A stretch of 17,452 bases of DNA from Lachnospiraceae bacterium (lineage in GTDB: Bacteria; Bacillota; Clostridia; Lachnospirales; Lachnospiraceae): the NCBI GenBank assembly GCA_016297945.1, contig JAEDFR010000045.1:1-17452 (forward strand). Direction: 5' to 3'. Both the position numbers and the translations under genes were made by a program. The notes beneath the pieces were generated by a model, which was given only the letters and a program-made list of their open reading frames with translations, had not been told where the DNA came from and searched no databases. Positions 6,256 to 14,539 of this stretch are shown one piece after another; the first letter of the stretch is position 1, and every line of letters starts with the position of its first letter.

Positions 6256-7103
6256 TGGGTGAAGGAAAAAGACTTAACAGGAAAAAAAATATATTGCTAT
6301 GCGTTATTTCTGTTATTATACTGTGCGTTCTTTTATTTCCGCTATTCTGGATTTTTGTAACTTCTCTGAAAACAGAACAGGAAATTTTTCGTATTCCACC
6401 GACATTTTATCCTCATAAGCTTAACTTAGCTTCTTATGCTGCTCAGATAGAAACTGGAGATTTTAATATGTTTCGGGCGTTTGGAAACAGCTTTATTATT
6501 TCCATTGGGGCAATGTTGATTGCCGTTGTATTAGCGGTACCCGCGTCTTATGCAATTGCTAGATATCGTTTTGTTGGGCAAAAAGCAATGCTATTGGGCT
6601 TTTTGGTTACACAGATGCTGCCGGTATCTGTTCTACTGACTCCGATGTTTATTATGTTTAAGGGAATGAATGTGTATAATACATGGATTTCCGCAATTTT
6701 AGCGGATGCAACCCTGGGAATTCCTTTTTCTGTATTGATTTTGAAAAATTATTTTGCATCGATTCCAAAAGAGTTAGAAGAAGCAGCATATATTGATGGG
6801 TGTGGGCGCTTTAAGGCTTTTATAAAGGTTCTGCTTCCTGTTGCGAAACCAGGCATTATTGTATGTGCAATTTTTTCTTTCCTATATTCCTGGGGAGATT
6901 TGGCATATGGTATGACGTTCATTTTAGATCAACAGAAACGACCTATTACAGCAGGAATTTTTAATTTTATGGGTCAATATGGAACTACATGGAGTTATCT
7001 GACTGCGTTTGCTATTGTTACCATTATTCCTGTTGCATTTATATTTATTTTCATGCAGAAATACATTATTGCAGGTATGACAAGCGGCGCTGTAAAAGGA
7101 TAA
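6255..7103 (+). CDS. Carbohydrate ABC transporter permease (UgpE/MsmG/LacG type)
   Basis: A 282-residue membrane protein with about six helices. It opens with a basic tail and first helix (ILLCVISVIILCVLLFPLFW), followed by the family-typical FVTSLKTEQEIFRIPPTFYP segment. The coupling loop is ELEEAAYIDGCGRFKAFIKV, followed by LLPVAKPGI. It is the second half of the permease heterodimer. The ATG overlaps the stop of the first permease by one base, and GGAAGGAGAG lies upstream, so translation is probably coupled. The GH31 gene follows 24 bases later with its own ribosome site (AAAAGGAA), which makes a three-gene operon. Confidence 0.95.
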   Translation: MGEGKRLNRKKNILLCVISVIILCVLLFPLFWIFVTSLKTEQEIFRIPPTFYPHKLNLASYAAQIETGDFNMFRAFGNSFIISIGAMLIAVVLAVPASYAIARYRFVGQKAMLLGFLVTQMLPVSVLLTPMFIMFKGMNVYNTWISAILADATLGIPFSVLILKNYFASIPKELEEAAYIDGCGRFKAFIKVLLPVAKPGIIVCAIFSFLYSWGDLAYGMTFILDQQKRPITAGIFNFMGQYGTTWSYLTAFAIVTIIPVAFIFIFMQKYIIAGMTSGAVKG

Positions 7104-7127
7104 GGAGATAGTAAAAGGAAGTGTATA

Positions 7128-9104
7128 ATGTTAAAGCAGGAAAATGGACGTATTATTTATCATTATGATGCAGAAGAATTATGGATAGAATCATGGGGAA
7201 AAAACGCTGTTCGAATCCGTGCAACAAAGAGTGCGGAAATGCCTAAAGATAATTGGGCATTACTATCTGCAGAAGAAGTGGAAACACAAATTGAAATTAC
7301 CGAGGATGGAGCTACTCTGCGTAATGGAAAGGTAAAGGTTTGTGTTTCAAATGGTGGCAAAATTACTATATATAACCAAAAAGGTAAATTGTTATTAGAA
7401 GAATACTGGCGCAATAGAAGAGATTTGCGCGATAGTAAATGTAGCGCAATTGAAGTAGAGGCAAGAGAATTCCGACCTAATGTAGGTGGGGATTACCATT
7501 TGACAATGCGTTTGCAGTCTTTAGACAAAAATGAGAAAATATACGGTATGGGACAGTATCAGCAGCCATATCTGAATTTAAAAGGAGCTGATTTGGAACT
7601 GGCTCATAGGAATTCTCAGGCAAGCGTACCATTTGCCATTTCCTCTATGGGATATGGTTTGCTCTGGAATAATCCGGGCGTGGGAAGGGTTGTATTTGGT
7701 AATAATATTATTAGTTATGAAAGCTATGCAACAAAGATATTGGATTATTGGTTTGTGGTGGAGGATACGCCAGCTAAAATAGAAGAGGCCTATGCTAAAG
7801 CAACAGGAACAGTACCTATGATGCCGGAATATGGATTGGGATTCTGGCAATGTAAACTTCGATATCAAACTCAGGAAGAATTGCTGGAGATAGCGAGAGA
7901 ATATAAAAGAAGAAATTTGCCTTTAGATGTTATTGTAGTGGATTTTTTTCACTGGCCTAAACAGGGGGATTGGAAATTTGATGCTGATTACTGGCCAAAT
8001 CCGGATGAAATGATACGTGAGTTGGAGGCAATGAATGTTAAGCTGATGGTTTCTATATGGCCAACCGTGGACAGAGAATCCGAAAACTATGAAGAAATGT
8101 TGGAGAAAGGGTATTTGATTCGGACAGAACGTGGTTTTCGAACAGGATTGAATTTTGAAGGGGCGACCATTCATTATGATGCAACAAATCCAAATGCAAG
8201 AAAATTCTTGTGGGAAAAGGTTAAAATAAATTATTATGACAAGGGAATAAAGATATTTTGGTTAGATGAAGCGGAACCGGAATATTCGGCGTATGATTTT
8301 GATAATTATCGATATTTCAGAGGGACCGATTTAGAAATAGGAAATATCTATCCGGTAGAATACGCAAGGACCTTTTATGAAGGAATGCAGGCAGAGGGAC
8401 AAAAAAACATTGTAAATTTGTTAAGATGTGCCTGGGCAGGCAGCCAGCGATATGGAGCGCTTGTCTGGTCCGGAGATATTGCTTCAAGTTTTGAGAGCAT
8501 GAGAAATCAGCTGGCAGCAGGATTAAATATGGGATTGGCAGGTATTCCTTGGTGGACAACGGATATTGGCGGATTCCATGGCGGAGACCCAAATGATCCA
8601 GCCTTTAGGGAATTGTTTGTAAGATGGTTCCAGTGGGGAACATTCTGTCCTGTAATGCGCCTACATGGTGATAGAGAACCTAGGCAACCGCAATATGGAA
8701 CAACAGGAGGCGCTCATTGTTGTTCCGGTGCTGCTAATGAAGTATGGAGTTATGGAGAGGATGTGTATAAGATTTGTGTGAAATACATGAATATACGTGA
8801 GAAGATGCGGGGATATACACGTAAACTTATGGAAGAGGCACATCTAAAAGGAACACCTATTATGCGTACATTATTTTATGAATTTCCGGAGGATAAAGAA
8901 TGCTGGGAGATTGAGGATGAATACATGTATGGTGATAAATATCTGATAGCCCCTATTTTGGAAGCTGGTGTTAACGAGAGACGAATTTATCTTCCGGTGG
9001 GGGTACAATGGAAGGAATGTAATTGTGGTCGTATTTATTATGGCGGACAGTATATAACATTGACAGTATCTTTAGACAGTATGCCGGTATTTGAAAAGAT
9101 ATAG
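7128..9104 (+). CDS. Glycoside hydrolase family 31, alpha-xylosidase-like
   Basis: A 658-residue enzyme without a signal peptide, so cytoplasmic. The N-terminal beta-sandwich (to about 230) contains the galactose-mutarotase-like fold with KIYGMGQYQQPYLNLKG. A (beta/alpha)8 barrel follows. The nucleophile is D380 in FWLDEAEPEY and the likely acid/base is D450 in WSGDIASSFESM. Other barrel motifs are LGFWQCKLRYQTQEE, the VDFFHWP loop, IPWWTTDIGGFHGG and VMRLHG. The LDEAEPE form of the nucleophile motif, together with the RYGALVWSGDI segment, resembles bacterial alpha-xylosidases more than maltases. Exact specificity (alpha-xyloside, alpha-glucoside or other) cannot be settled from sequence. It would remove a terminal alpha-linked sugar from imported oligosaccharides. 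It is the last gene of the permease operon and is followed by an intrinsic terminator. Confidence 0.92.
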   Translation: MLKQENGRIIYHYDAEELWIESWGKNAVRIRATKSAEMPKDNWALLSAEEVETQIEITEDGATLRNGKVKVCVSNGGKITIYNQKGKLLLEEYWRNRRDLRDSKCSAIEVEAREFRPNVGGDYHLTMRLQSLDKNEKIYGMGQYQQPYLNLKGADLELAHRNSQASVPFAISSMGYGLLWNNPGVGRVVFGNNIISYESYATKILDYWFVVEDTPAKIEEAYAKATGTVPMMPEYGLGFWQCKLRYQTQEELLEIAREYKRRNLPLDVIVVDFFHWPKQGDWKFDADYWPNPDEMIRELEAMNVKLMVSIWPTVDRESENYEEMLEKGYLIRTERGFRTGLNFEGATIHYDATNPNARKFLWEKVKINYYDKGIKIFWLDEAEPEYSAYDFDNYRYFRGTDLEIGNIYPVEYARTFYEGMQAEGQKNIVNLLRCAWAGSQRYGALVWSGDIASSFESMRNQLAAGLNMGLAGIPWWTTDIGGFHGGDPNDPAFRELFVRWFQWGTFCPVMRLHGDREPRQPQYGTTGGAHCCSGAANEVWSYGEDVYKICVKYMNIREKMRGYTRKLMEEAHLKGTPIMRTLFYEFPEDKECWEIEDEYMYGDKYLIAPILEAGVNERRIYLPVGVQWKECNCGRIYYGGQYITLTVSLDSMPVFEKI

Positions 9105-9130
9105 TAGATTTAGCAGTGTGAGATATAAAG

Positions 9131-9161
9131 AACCATTTATCGTTGTGATAAATGGTTTTTT
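9131..9161 (+). terminator. Rho-independent terminator after the GH31 gene
   Basis: AACCATTTATC (9131-9141) pairs perfectly with GATAAATGGTT (9147-9157) across a GTTGT loop and is followed by a run of Ts to 9161. It separates the transporter/GH31 transcript from the kinase gene. Confidence 0.85.
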
Positions 9162-9173
9162 ATATTTGAAATA

Positions 9174-9203
9174 TTGACAAAGGAAAAGAAAAGCATTTAC
9201 TAT
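9174..9203 (+). promoter_or_regulatory. Strong sigma-A type promoter for the sensor kinase gene
   Basis: A consensus TTGACA (9174-9179), an 18-base spacer and TACTAT (9198-9203). The -10 box covers the in-frame ATG at 9202, so that codon would not be on the message. This supports ATG 9250 as the real start of the kinase. Confidence 0.7.
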
Positions 9204-9249
9204 GAAAATATATGTAAAAAGTTTAGCGGGTACAGGGGATAAGGATTAT

Positions 9250-11049
9250 ATGAAACCACCAAAAAGAGTTAGTTTATGGAAAAATATAATATCTATTTTT
9301 GTGCTTACTTCGACAATACCGATAGTAATACTCTGTCTGTTTATGATTTATACAACAACAGATACTTTGAAAAAAAATACAGATACACTGATGAGAAATA
9401 ATATAAAACAGTTAAATGATAATTTAAACATTCAGATAAATGCCTATGAAGGTGTTTTATATCAATTGTATACAGAAGATGAAATTGTAGAATGGGTAGA
9501 TAAACTGAATGCAGAAGAGGATATGCCAGTAACAATCAGTCAGCTACGCAGATATCTGCGGGGAATTTTGAATTCTAATGACTATATTCGTTCCATTACG
9601 ATTATTACGGAATCAGGATTGGAAGTTACCTATGGTTGCATAGCAACAACAACTTATGCAAATTCATGGATTGAAAATTTTAGTTATTCGACTGAAGAAT
9701 TGTATGAGGAAATTTCTTCGGATAATAAATTACATGTTTTTCCTACGGAATATGGAAACACGTTCGCTAACAAGGATTATTACTTGTTCCATATGGCAAA
9801 TAGAATTATTGATTACCGTGATCTTGATAAACAGATTGGAATTGTGATAGTTAGTTTGGATGAAGAGTTACTTGAGAATATTTTAAAATCTTCCTATGGA
9901 AATATCGGAACCAATATTTTACTTGATAAAAATGGACGAGTTATTTCCTGCAATAATAAAGAAAAAATAGGAACGGTTTTGTTTAATAAGAACAGTACGG
10001 AAGAAGAGAAAAAGAGCAGTTTTATTTCGTTTGTTGGTGATATGTTACAGATTAATAAAAAGCATATATCTGTATACTCATACTTAAATGAAGAATTGCA
10101 ATGGGAACTTGTAAGTGCAGAAAATCAAAGTGTTTATATGAAAGAAATAAAGCATAATGCATATATTATAGTATTAGTGGGTCTTCTTTTGTTATTTGTA
10201 ACTATATTTTTGCTATGGGAATTATCACGTCAGCTTATCAATTCCATAAATACAGTAGTTTCTTCTATGAGAGTTGCAGGAGCAGGGGATTTATCGACCA
10301 GAATAGAAATATCTGAAAAAATGTCTTTAGAGATTGAAAATATTGCTTTGCAATTTAATGAAACACTGGGAAAACTAGTGTGTGCATTGGAGAAGGAAAA
10401 AGAAGCAACGGATAAGCAGAGAAAAGCAGAAATTAGGGCACTAGAGGCGCAAATCAATCCTCATTTTTTATACAATACATTAGATACTATTAACTGGATG
10501 GCAATAGATAGGGGTGAATTTGATATTAGTAATGCAATTGGTTCATTAGCTAATATTTTGTGCTATGCCATTACAGACAGTAATGGAACTGTTTGCATAC
10601 GAGATGAAATTGAATGGTTGAAGAAGTATATTTATTTACAACAATTTAGATTAAAAAATAAATTTGTTCGAGTGATTGAAGTTGCTCCAGAGTTGCTGGA
10701 TGTAAAAATTCATAAATTACTGTTGCAACCATTTATTGAGAATGCAATTATTCATGGATTTAATGGGGAACAGGATGAATATATTTTAGAAGTGTACATA
10801 TCGCGGGAGAAGAATTATTTAGTTATTATTATACGGGATAATGGTAGTGGTATGTCATCAGATTTGGTAAATAGAATTAATAATGGACAGACAATTAAAA
10901 CAGAGGGGGAAAATCATATTGGTATGGATAATGCAATAATGCGTCTGAACATGTATTGTGAGGGGCAGGCAAAAGTAATGGTTACTAGTGAAATAAATAA
11001 AGGAACGGAAGTAAAACTGATATTACCAATTTTAATATGGAATGAGTAG
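9250..11049 (+). CDS. YesM-type sensor histidine kinase
   Basis: A 599-residue membrane kinase. TM1 is at about 13-34, an extracellular sensor region of about 265 residues (Cache-like by position) follows, and TM2 is at about 303-325. A HAMP linker is next. The PF06580-type kinase core has phosphoacceptor H405 in INPHFLYNTLD, the N-box LLQPFIENAIIHGF and the ATP-binding IIRDNGSGM. It would phosphorylate D54 of the YesN-type regulator. ATG 9250 is chosen: AAGGA (9241-9245) lies four bases upstream, and the alternative ATG at 9202 falls inside the -10 box of the promoter. Unlike most loci of this kind, kinase and regulator genes are not adjacent; two permeases and the GH31 gene lie between. A terminator before it and a promoter of its own suggest steady expression independent of the sugar operon. 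Confidence 0.93.
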   Translation: MKPPKRVSLWKNIISIFVLTSTIPIVILCLFMIYTTTDTLKKNTDTLMRNNIKQLNDNLNIQINAYEGVLYQLYTEDEIVEWVDKLNAEEDMPVTISQLRRYLRGILNSNDYIRSITIITESGLEVTYGCIATTTYANSWIENFSYSTEELYEEISSDNKLHVFPTEYGNTFANKDYYLFHMANRIIDYRDLDKQIGIVIVSLDEELLENILKSSYGNIGTNILLDKNGRVISCNNKEKIGTVLFNKNSTEEEKKSSFISFVGDMLQINKKHISVYSYLNEELQWELVSAENQSVYMKEIKHNAYIIVLVGLLLLFVTIFLLWELSRQLINSINTVVSSMRVAGAGDLSTRIEISEKMSLEIENIALQFNETLGKLVCALEKEKEATDKQRKAEIRALEAQINPHFLYNTLDTINWMAIDRGEFDISNAIGSLANILCYAITDSNGTVCIRDEIEWLKKYIYLQQFRLKNKFVRVIEVAPELLDVKIHKLLLQPFIENAIIHGFNGEQDEYILEVYISREKNYLVIIIRDNGSGMSSDLVNRINNGQTIKTEGENHIGMDNAIMRLNMYCEGQAKVMVTSEINKGTEVKLILPILIWNE

Positions 11050-11086
11050 AAATATGTTTAGAAATCTCCCCTATTTTAAAGATATG

Positions 11087-11119
11087 TCGAGTTTTAACAT
11101 TATAGTAAGAATATATAAT
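11087..11119 (+). promoter_or_regulatory. Possible promoter and operator for the solute-binding protein gene
   Basis: A consensus -10 TATAAT (11114-11119) lacks a good -35 at 16-17 bases upstream (TTTTAA at 11092-11097). The word TCGAGTTTTA (11087-11096) covers the -35 region and is identical to 5279-5288 before the permease operon. A separate promoter here would let the binding protein be made in excess over the permeases. Confidence 0.45.
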
Positions 11120-11159
11120 AAAATCACTAACAAAGAAAAAATATATAGGAGGATATATC

Positions 11160-12440
11160 ATGAGAAGGTTAGTGGCATTGTTAATGACAGCATGTTTAGT
11201 AGGCACAATGCTTGTTGGCTGCGGTCAAAAAGAAGAAGCAACATCAAAGAGTGATGTTCAGACAAAAGAAGAAGTAGTAGAAAAAACAGAATCAGAAGAA
11301 ACTGCGAGTGCGACGACGGCTAGCGGAGAAGTGACAATTTGGTATTATTGGGAAACGGAAGGTCATCAGAAAGCTCTGGATCATATTATTCAGGAATTCA
11401 ATTCTTCTCAGAGCGATGTAACTGTAGAAGCAAAATATGTTCCATTTGCTGATTTTAAGAAGCAACTTTCTATTGGTGCATCTGCTGCTGAATTGCCTGA
11501 TTTGGTAATCTTAGACAATCCGGATCATGCATCCTATGCAGCAATGGGTATTTTTGCAGATTTAACAGGTCGTTTTGATGTAAGTACATATTATGAAGGA
11601 CCGGTTAATTCTTGTACATTAGATGGAAAATTATATGGTGTTCCATTTGGAAGTAACTGTTTATTGTTGTACTATAATGAAGATATGTTAAAAGAAGCAG
11701 GATGTGAAGTGCCTACAACATGGGAAGAATTACAGCAGGTAGCAGAAGCTTGTACAACCAGTACAGTATCAGGATTCGCACATTGTTCATTACAAAATGA
11801 AGAAGGTACTTTTAATTTCTTGCCTTGGGTATGGTCAACAGGAGCTACTTCTTATGAGATTAATTCAGAAGGTGGAATTAAAGCTTTAACAGCAGTTAAG
11901 AATCTTGTAGATTCCGGAGCAATGACAAAAGAAGCAATCAACTGGACACAGGGTGATACCATGCATCAGTTTATTGCCGGAAATCTAGCAATGATGATTA
12001 ATGGAACATGGCAGGTTCCAACAATGAGAGCAGAAGCTCCGGATTTACATTGGAATGTTGCTCCAATTCCGATGGATGCAACGCAGGCATCAGGTCTTGG
12101 TGGAGAAAACTATGCTGTAATTGCAGGGGGAAATGAAGAAGGTGCAATTAAATTCTTAGAGTATGCAACAAGTGAAGAAACCTGTTTATACATGATGAAT
12201 GCAATGGGTTATATCTCTTCTAACTCTACTATTGCAGAAGGTCAGTTCGAGGGCGATCCTGTTTATGAAGCATTTGTTGAAGAAATGCAATATGCAAATG
12301 CAAGAGGTCCGTTACCAGAATGGCCAGAAGTCTCAGATGCTATCTCATTAGCATTTAATGAAGTTATGACAGGAGCTGCAACACCGGAAGCCGCTGCTGA
12401 AAAAGCACAGACAACAATTGATGGAATTTTAGGAAAATAA
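11160..12440 (+). CDS. Extracellular sugar-binding lipoprotein of the ABC importer
   Basis: A 426-residue family 1 solute-binding protein. The N-terminus is a lipoprotein signal (MRRLVALLMTACLVGTMLVG) with lipobox LVGC and lipidated C21, then a charged, Thr/Ser/Glu-rich linker to about residue 55. The mature domain begins with VTIWYYWETEGHQKALDHII. It carries further segments typical of the family, such as LPDLVILDNPDHASYAAMG, LDGKLYGVPFGSN, LLLYYNEDMLKEAG-x-x-x-P-T-T-W-E-E and the late MINGTWQVP. The ribosome site AGGAGGA is strong. The protein sits on the outer face of the cytoplasmic membrane and delivers ligand to the two permeases encoded at 5356-7103. It may also present ligand to the chemoreceptor at 14540. 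It lies between the kinase gene and a terminator, so it can be transcribed alone. Confidence 0.95.
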   Translation: MRRLVALLMTACLVGTMLVGCGQKEEATSKSDVQTKEEVVEKTESEETASATTASGEVTIWYYWETEGHQKALDHIIQEFNSSQSDVTVEAKYVPFADFKKQLSIGASAAELPDLVILDNPDHASYAAMGIFADLTGRFDVSTYYEGPVNSCTLDGKLYGVPFGSNCLLLYYNEDMLKEAGCEVPTTWEELQQVAEACTTSTVSGFAHCSLQNEEGTFNFLPWVWSTGATSYEINSEGGIKALTAVKNLVDSGAMTKEAINWTQGDTMHQFIAGNLAMMINGTWQVPTMRAEAPDLHWNVAPIPMDATQASGLGGENYAVIAGGNEEGAIKFLEYATSEETCLYMMNAMGYISSNSTIAEGQFEGDPVYEAFVEEMQYANARGPLPEWPEVSDAISLAFNEVMTGAATPEAAAEKAQTTIDGILGK

Positions 12441-12491
12441 TTGGTAAGTTTGTTTAATAGCATATTACTATCTTAAGACAAAACGATATCT

Positions 12492-12527
12492 ATAACGCCA
12501 GCTAGTTATATGCTGGCGTTATTTTAT
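12492..12527 (+). terminator. Rho-independent terminator after the solute-binding protein gene
   Basis: ATAACGCCAGC (12492-12502) pairs with GCTGGCGTTAT (12512-12522) over a 9-base loop, and a short T-run follows. The 11-bp GC-containing stem should end most transcripts here. The GH127-chemoreceptor pair then depends on read-through or on a promoter I could not identify. Confidence 0.8.
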
Positions 12528-12575
12528 ACCTAAAAAATAAAAGAATTATATATGTTCCATGAGAGAGGTAAGAAT

Positions 12576-14531
12576 ATGAAGGTAAAAATCCAGGACACAT
12601 TTTGGACGAGATATAGAGAGTTGGTTCGTACAGAAATGATTCCATATCAATGGAAAGTATTAAACGATGAGATAAATATTACGATTGAAAGAGAAAGAAA
12701 TGATGATTCGATTCCCAATGAGAAAAGTCATGCAATAGAAAACTTTAGAATTGCAGCAGGCTTAAAAGAAGGAAATCACTATGGATGGGTATTTCAGGAT
12801 AGTGATGTATACAAATGGTTAGAGGCAGTTGCATACTCCATAAATGAACATATGGATGAAGATTTAAAGAGTCTGGCAGATAGTGTTGTAGATTTAATTG
12901 CAGCAGCACAGGAAGAAGATGGATATTTAGGAACTTATTTTACGATAGAAGAACCAGAAAGAAAGTTGAAACGGTTGGGAGAAAGCCATGAGCTTTATTG
13001 CGCAGGACATTTCCTCGAGGCGGCAGTGGCTTATTATGAAACGACCGGAAATGATACGGTGTTGAAAACAGCCTGTAAATTAGCGGATTATATTGTGAGG
13101 CATTTTGGAAAAGAGGATGAAAAAATCCATGGATATGATGGTCATGAGGAAATAGAAATTGGTTTGGCAAAATTATATCGTATTACGGGTAAAAATGAGT
13201 ATTTGTCTTTAAGCAAATATTTTTTGGAGATTAGAGGTACAAATCCGGAATTTTTTCATATTCAAAATGCAGAAGATGGGAAGAAACCATTGATTGTGGG
13301 GATGGATAAATTTCCGTATAGTTATTTTCAAAATCATATGCCACTATTGGAACAGGAGAGTGCGGAGGGGCATGCTGTCCGATTGGTTTATATGTGTACA
13401 GCGATGGCAGATGTGGCAGCTATGACAAAAGATGTGAATCTGTTAAATGCCTGTAAAAAAATATGGCGAAATATTGTAGATAAAAGAATGTATATTACGG
13501 GTGGCATAGGATCAACAGTAATTGGAGAGTCATTTACCTTAGATTATGATTTGCCAAATGATACGATGTATTGTGAAACATGTGCATCGGTTGGATTGGT
13601 TTTTCTGGCTGGCCGCTTATTGGAAAATGAGTTTGTAGGGGAATATGGGGATATCATGGAAAGGGCCTTATACAATACTGTGCTTGCTGGTATGGCTTTG
13701 GATGGCAGACATTTCTTTTACGTCAATCCTTTAGAAGTTGTTCCGGAAAAAGGAAAGAAAGATCCAACGAAGAGCCATGTAAAAAGCGTAAGGCCAGAAT
13801 GGCTTGGTTGTGCCTGTTGTCCACCAAATCTTGCGAGACTATTGTCGTCATTGGAAAAATATATCTATGTTCAAAAGGATGATTCAATAGTAGCTAATTT
13901 GTTTGTAAATTGTGAAAGCCGGTTCAGTGTCAATAAAAAGCTGGTAACTATAAAACAGGAAACAGAATATCCGTGGAATAATCGAGTTTTATTCACTGTT
14001 TCCAGCAAAGAGGAAACCGACTTCACATTAGGAATTCGTATTCCTAACTGGACGGATAAATACACAATACGGCTAAACGGACAGGATTGTAATATTGAAA
14101 CAAAACAGGGAATAGCTTATATTCGAAAGGTATTTAAGGATGACGTAATAGAGATTATATTTGACATGAAAGTTGAAATTTGGGATGCACATTCCTCTGT
14201 ACGAAATAACATTGATAAGATTGCTGTTTCGAGGGGACCAATTGTGTATTGCATGGAGGGCGTCGATAATGGAAGCAATTTACATCTGCTCTCTATAGGA
14301 AAAAATGCAGAGTTTACCTATCAGTTTGAAAAAAATCTGTTAGGGGGAGTAGTAGTCATTAAAGTAAATGGTTATGAACAGATTTCTAACAGTGATAGAA
14401 ATGCGAATCTTTATCAAAAACATGAGAAAGTAAGAGGGATTCAGGAAAAAGAGTTGACGTTAATTCCATATTATGCATGGGCTAATAGAGGTGAAAATGA
14501 GATGCAGGTGTGGATCAGATGTGAAAGGTAG
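12576..14531 (+). CDS. Glycoside hydrolase family 127, beta-L-arabinofuranosidase-like (DUF1680)
   Basis: A 651-residue enzyme with no signal peptide, so cytoplasmic. Its catalytic residues line up with Bifidobacterium HypBA1, in which Cys417 is the nucleophile, Glu322 the acid/base, and Glu338, Cys340, Cys417 and Cys418 bind zinc. Here E318 is in VIGESFTLDYDLPND, E334 and C336 are in MYCETCAS, and C414/C415 are in GCACCPPNLARLL. The constant offset of three to four residues supports the match. The barrel is an (alpha/alpha)6 toroid, preceded by the typical FWTRYRELVRTEMIPYQW start. It would release beta-L-arabinofuranose from short oligosaccharides. ATG 12576 is used because GAGAGG (12563-12568) precedes it by seven bases; the in-frame ATG at 12552 has no ribosome site. 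The stop TAG at 14529 abuts the chemoreceptor gene, so the two are co-transcribed. Some GH127 members have other specificities, so the substrate is inferred. Confidence 0.92.
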   Translation: MKVKIQDTFWTRYRELVRTEMIPYQWKVLNDEINITIERERNDDSIPNEKSHAIENFRIAAGLKEGNHYGWVFQDSDVYKWLEAVAYSINEHMDEDLKSLADSVVDLIAAAQEEDGYLGTYFTIEEPERKLKRLGESHELYCAGHFLEAAVAYYETTGNDTVLKTACKLADYIVRHFGKEDEKIHGYDGHEEIEIGLAKLYRITGKNEYLSLSKYFLEIRGTNPEFFHIQNAEDGKKPLIVGMDKFPYSYFQNHMPLLEQESAEGHAVRLVYMCTAMADVAAMTKDVNLLNACKKIWRNIVDKRMYITGGIGSTVIGESFTLDYDLPNDTMYCETCASVGLVFLAGRLLENEFVGEYGDIMERALYNTVLAGMALDGRHFFYVNPLEVVPEKGKKDPTKSHVKSVRPEWLGCACCPPNLARLLSSLEKYIYVQKDDSIVANLFVNCESRFSVNKKLVTIKQETEYPWNNRVLFTVSSKEETDFTLGIRIPNWTDKYTIRLNGQDCNIETKQGIAYIRKVFKDDVIEIIFDMKVEIWDAHSSVRNNIDKIAVSRGPIVYCMEGVDNGSNLHLLSIGKNAEFTYQFEKNLLGGVVVIKVNGYEQISNSDRNANLYQKHEKVRGIQEKELTLIPYYAWANRGENEMQVWIRCER

Positions 14532-14539
14532 TGTGTTAT

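Noticed and set aside
11042..11254. 70-residue ORF overlapping the start of the binding lipoprotein
   Set aside because: It is out of frame with the lipoprotein gene, has no ribosome site, and spans that gene's promoter and ribosome site.
12552..12575. Upstream start adding eight residues to GH127
   Set aside because: No ribosome site precedes 12552, while GAGAGG is well spaced for ATG 12576.
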